Part shown: positions 61,777 through 64,000 of the stretch, in pieces
How the letters are laid out: each line of letters starts with the position of its first letter
Position numbering within the stretch: the first letter of the stretch is position 1
Assembly (NCBI GenBank): GCA_019244295.1
Contig: JAFASX010000009.1
Location: forward strand, 31,810 to 95,809
DNA: 64,000 bases
Direction: 5' to 3'
DNA from: Pseudonocardia sp.
Lineage (GTDB): Bacteria; Actinomycetota; Actinomycetes; Mycobacteriales; Pseudonocardiaceae
Position numbers and translations under genes: made by a program
Notes under the pieces: generated by a model
The model's input: only the letters and a program-made list of their open reading frames with translations
Told to the model about the DNA's origin: nothing
Databases searched by the model: none

Positions 61777-62585
61777 GGGACTGTTGCGTTGTGCGAAGCT
61801 GGGCAGGCAAGATCGTTGATCCCGGTTGGTCAGATCGCCGGGACCAGCTCGTCGAAGGCAGCCGCCACCCGCGGCGTCGTGGGTTTTTCGACTCCGAGTT
61901 CGTCGTGGCCGCGGCGGATGTTCCGCACAAACGCGTGCCCGGCGCTGATGACTCGCGCTGAGGGCAGACGTGTGAGGCCGCGCATTGGTCGCAGCCGGGA
62001 TGTGAGTCGGCCGTGATCGGCGTCGATGGGGTTGTTCGCGTACTGCTGCATGAGGTGGTGGGCGGCGGGCGGTAGCTCGTCGAGCACTCGCGGGTAGGCG
62101 GGTACGCGGTCGGTGCTCACCTCGGTTGGTCGTGAGCCGTGTCGCGGCGTCCTGGTGACGAACCGGCGAGTGGCCGCCAGATCCCGCTTCTGCGCCACCG
62201 GCACGTCAATAACCTGCCCGAACTGATCGATCGCTCGGTAGAGATAGATCCACTTGCCGGTGACTTTGACGTAGGTTTCGTCGACGAACCAGCGATCACC
62301 GGGGGCGTGCCGGCAGGGACGTGCCGCATCGATCAGCAGCGGAGTGAACCGCCGCACCCACCGATAGATCGTCACGTGATGAACCTCGATGCCCCGTTCG
62401 GCCAGCGGCTCCTCCACGTCGCGGTAGGACAGCCCATAGCGCAGGTACCAGCGCACCGCCACCATGATCACATCCGGTGGGAAGCGGAACCTCGCGAAGC
62501 CGGACCCGGGCGCGGACACACAAGCACAGCGACGACGCATCAACCCACCCTGCCCGAGCCTGTCATCGGTCAACGCAACAGTGCC
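61777..62585. mobile_element. IS6-family insertion sequence (809 bp)
   Basis: Terminal inverted repeats GGGACTGTTGCGTTG (61777-61791) and CAACGCAACAGTGCC (62571-62585) match at 14 of 15 positions. The size and single transposase gene fit IS6. The flanking 8-mers differ (TCCGGTTC versus GATCGTCG), so no target duplication is visible. One end is 7 bases upstream of the dynamin-like gene. Confidence 0.85.
61830..62540 (-). CDS. IS6-family transposase
   Basis: 236 residues from ATG 62540 (MRRRCACVSAPGSGFARFRF), inside the terminal repeats. Conserved IS6 blocks: RYGLSYRDVEEPLAERGIEVHHVTIYRWVRRF, WFVDETYVKVTGKWIYLYRAID (first catalytic Asp), EVSTDRVPAYPRVL (second Asp), and QQYANNPIDADHGRLTSRLRPMRGL. 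The third catalytic acid is Asp rather than the usual Glu (NNPIEADH or NNIVEQDH), so the enzyme may be weakened or inactive. Copies in trans could still mobilise it. Confidence 0.9.
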   Translation of the reverse strand: MRRRCACVSAPGSGFARFRFPPDVIMVAVRWYLRYGLSYRDVEEPLAERGIEVHHVTIYRWVRRFTPLLIDAARPCRHAPGDRWFVDETYVKVTGKWIYLYRAIDQFGQVIDVPVAQKRDLAATRRFVTRTPRHGSRPTEVSTDRVPAYPRVLDELPPAAHHLMQQYANNPIDADHGRLTSRLRPMRGLTRLPSARVISAGHAFVRNIRRGHDELGVEKPTTPRVAAAFDELVPAI

Positions 62586-62919
62586 GATCGTCGAGCTGCC
62601 TACCGTCGCCTGACCGCCTGAGCACTGAACCACACCTCCAGAGCCAGCACGTCCAGCCACCCTCGACCGCCAAACAACCTGACAACGCCCTCACCAGCGT
62701 GCCGCGCCAGCGGACGATGAACGTTTGCGGGTCGGCCGGGTACCCGCCGTGACCGGACCTCGGCCCGTGCGTGGTGGACCTGTCAGCATTCGGCGGATTG
62801 ACCAGGCCAGAACGGTCGGGCACGGTCCAGGTGACAGCTTTTGATGACCGTCGAGGGGATTGTTCCGCGACGTGACCACCGCCTTCGATGCCCCGCCAGC
62901 GGCGGCGGGTGACCCTCTG
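62586..62919. other. Spacer between the IS6 element and the RiPP precursor
   Basis: No gene is supported. The bases just beyond the IS right end read GATCGTCGAGCTGCC. A GAGGGG at 62853-62858 could serve as a ribosome binding site for an alternative TTG start (62860) of the precursor. Otherwise nothing is recognisable. Confidence 0.4.
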
Positions 62920-63153
62920 ATGCCGACCGTGCAGCGGTTTCCGGTTAACCTGGGCGCGCGACCGCTGAGTGAGGAAGGCCCGAGCACAGCCCGGCCGTTC
63001 ATCCTGCGCGGGGTGGTCGCGCGCCGAGTCCAGCCGTTGGACGAGGCGGTGCACGCGAAGCACCGTACGACGGCTCATGACACGTTGCATGCTCGGACCT
63101 GCAACCTGGACGGGAAGATGATCGACGATTCCTACACCACCCCGGATGACTGA
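62920..63153 (+). CDS. Putative ATP-grasp-modified RiPP precursor peptide
   Basis: 77 residues from ATG 62920 (an in-frame TTG at 62860 gives 97). Sequence: MPTVQRFPVNLGARPLSEEG, then TARPFILRGVVARR, VQPLDEAVHAKHRTTAHDTL, and a tail KMIDDSYTTPDD. The RPxxLR...PLDxxxxxKxxxT layout and polar Thr/Asp tail match the SAV_5885-type precursor family associated with SAV_5884-type ATP-grasp maturases. Eight bases overlap with the ATP-grasp gene that follows, as expected for this pair. Cyclisation by amide or ester links is inferred from the class, not shown. Confidence 0.6.
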   Translation: MPTVQRFPVNLGARPLSEEGPSTARPFILRGVVARRVQPLDEAVHAKHRTTAHDTLHARTCNLDGKMIDDSYTTPDD

Positions 63154-64000
63154 CCGGCGCGAACCGCTGATTCTGGTGCTCGGCATCCAGGAGGAGTGGG
63201 CGGCGGTGCAGGTTGGGAAGGAACTCGATGCCCGCGGCGTGGCCTGGATCCCGCTGAACGTCGCGGACTTCCCCTCACGATGAGGCTCGGGGCCAGGCTG
63301 ACCCCGGATGTTGGCGGTTGGCACGGATTGGTGCGCGGCGCCGAGTATGAGCTGCCGCTTCAGGAGGTCACCGCGGTCTATTACGGTCGGCCGACTGAAT
63401 TTGTCATGCCGCTCGGGCTGTCGGGGCCGGAGCTGCGGTTTAGTCGTGCCCAGGCGCGGGTCGGTCTTGGCGGTGTGCTGGCCGGCCTTCCGGTTCGGTG
63501 GGTCTCGCACCCTCGGCGCTGGCCGACGCCGCGTACAAACCGTGGCAGCTGGCCCTGCTGAAACAGGCCGGCCTCGCCGTGCCGCCGACCCTGGTTACCA
63601 ACGACACCGACGCCGTGCGTAGTTTCGCCGCCGCGTTCGGGGATCTGATTGTGAAGCCGCTGGCTGAGTCGGTGTTGTATGAGTCCGGCGGCGAGGCCCT
63701 GGTCTACACCCGTTGGGTCCAGGCGGACGAGCTGGAGTCTCTGGACGGTGTCGAGTCCACCGCGCACCTGTTTCAGCAGTGGCAGCCCAAGCGGTTCGAG
63801 GCTCGGGTGACGGCGGTCGGTGACCGGTTGTTCCCGGTGGCGATCCACGCCGGTAGCGAGAAGGCGCGGCTAGACTGGCGCAGCGACTACGACGCTTTGC
63901 GGTACAAGGTTATCGATGTGCCCGAGCGGGTCCGGGCCGGGATCGCCCGGTACCTGCAGGCCGCGGGGTTGGCGTTCAGCGCGTTTGACTTTGTGATCCG
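63146..64000 (+). pseudogene. ATP-grasp peptide maturase (SAV_5884/MvdD-like), frameshifted, partial
   Basis: Reading starts at ATG 63146: MTDRREPLILVLGIQEEWAA, then VQVGKELDARGVAWIPLNVADFPSR and stop TGA 63281-63283. The protein continues one frame over as MRLGARLTPDVGGWHGLVRG (from 63280), with EYELPLQEVTAVYYGRPTEFVMP, up to WVSHPRR, then shifts again near 63515 to LADAAYKPWQLALLKQAGLA and VPPTLVTND, LIVKPLAES, LFQQWQPKRFEARVTAVGDRLFPVAIHA, DWRSDYDALRYKV, open to the window end. These are the ATP-grasp pre-domain and core (VKP lysine, DALRYKV). Two frameshifts make it a pseudogene unless they are sequencing errors. Confidence 0.75.

Noticed and set aside
62563..63510. 315-codon minus-strand frame across the IS end and RiPP locus
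   Set aside because: It crosses the IS inverted repeat and opposes the precursor and ATP-grasp frames; no domain is seen.
1..64000. CRISPR arrays
   Set aside because: No regularly spaced repeats with unique spacers were seen; the repetitive regions are WD40 and FhaA coding repeats.

Overview
The window looks like chromosome from a high-GC actinobacterium, most likely Pseudonocardiaceae or a close relative. The clearest reason is the conserved actinobacterial growth and division locus at 34.1-45.4 kb (ppiA, rhomboid protease, crgA, trpG/pabA, pknB, pknA, pbpA, rodA, pstP, fhaB, fhaA), followed by tRNA-Leu(CAG). A second actinobacterial block at 4.5-11.3 kb (NYN protein, trmB, GTP-dependent pckG) has a mycobacterial counterpart. 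GTG and TTG starts and ATGA start/stop overlaps are common.

Layout. 0-3.1 kb: tail of an aldo/keto reductase, an AI-2E type permease, an unexplained stretch, a secreted Pro/Ala-rich protein and a decayed ISAzo13-type transposase. 3.1-17.8 kb: housekeeping and metabolism (MtaD-like deaminase, NYN protein, TrmB, TldD/PmbA pair, PEPCK, two polytopic membrane proteins, a DUF3311/sodium-solute symporter pair, a large unknown protein). 17.8-20.9 kb: a compact, lower-GC three-gene operon on the minus strand: a DMT/EamA permease, a homologue of the PLP-dependent arginine oxidase/hydroxylase MppP, and an acetoacetate-decarboxylase-superfamily protein resembling MppR. This suggests a minimal arginine-derived cyclic amino acid (2-ketoenduracididine-like) pathway with its own transporter. 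21.3-25.2 kb: a 1300-residue HTH-STAND NTPase-WD40 protein with 14 WD40 repeats. 25.4-34.1 kb: MarR regulator, a gene broken by an in-frame stop, SRPBCC protein, APC permease, divergent Lrp/ald pair, MTHFR-like protein, OhrR-like regulator, a His/Asp-rich secreted protein and an alpha/beta hydrolase.

34.1-45.6 kb is the Ser/Thr phospho-signalling and peptidoglycan elongation locus. Its rodA is reduced to a 173-codon ORF lacking both ends of the SEDS fold. 45.6-54.8 kb: uridine-kinase-like protein, aldehyde dehydrogenase, membrane ferredoxin-reductase fusion, CDF metal exporter with a strong palindromic operator, CopC, DUF6474-like protein, TM0106-type RecB-like nuclease and MsrA. 54.8-64 kb is accessory: an XRE/TPR regulator flanked by a duplicated scrap of msrA, a tightly packed two-GTPase plus membrane-protein system (one gene probably frameshifted), an IS6-family element 7 bp upstream of that system, and at the right edge an ATP-grasp RiPP locus (precursor plus a frameshifted ATP-grasp ligase running off the window).

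Broken genes recur: the ISAzo13 remnant, the 26.1 kb nonsense codon, rodA, the GTPase-system membrane gene and the ATP-grasp gene. This means either active gene decay or local assembly error, and read-level checking would decide. The strongest candidates for an undescribed system are the MppP/MppR/permease operon and the two-GTPase cassette.
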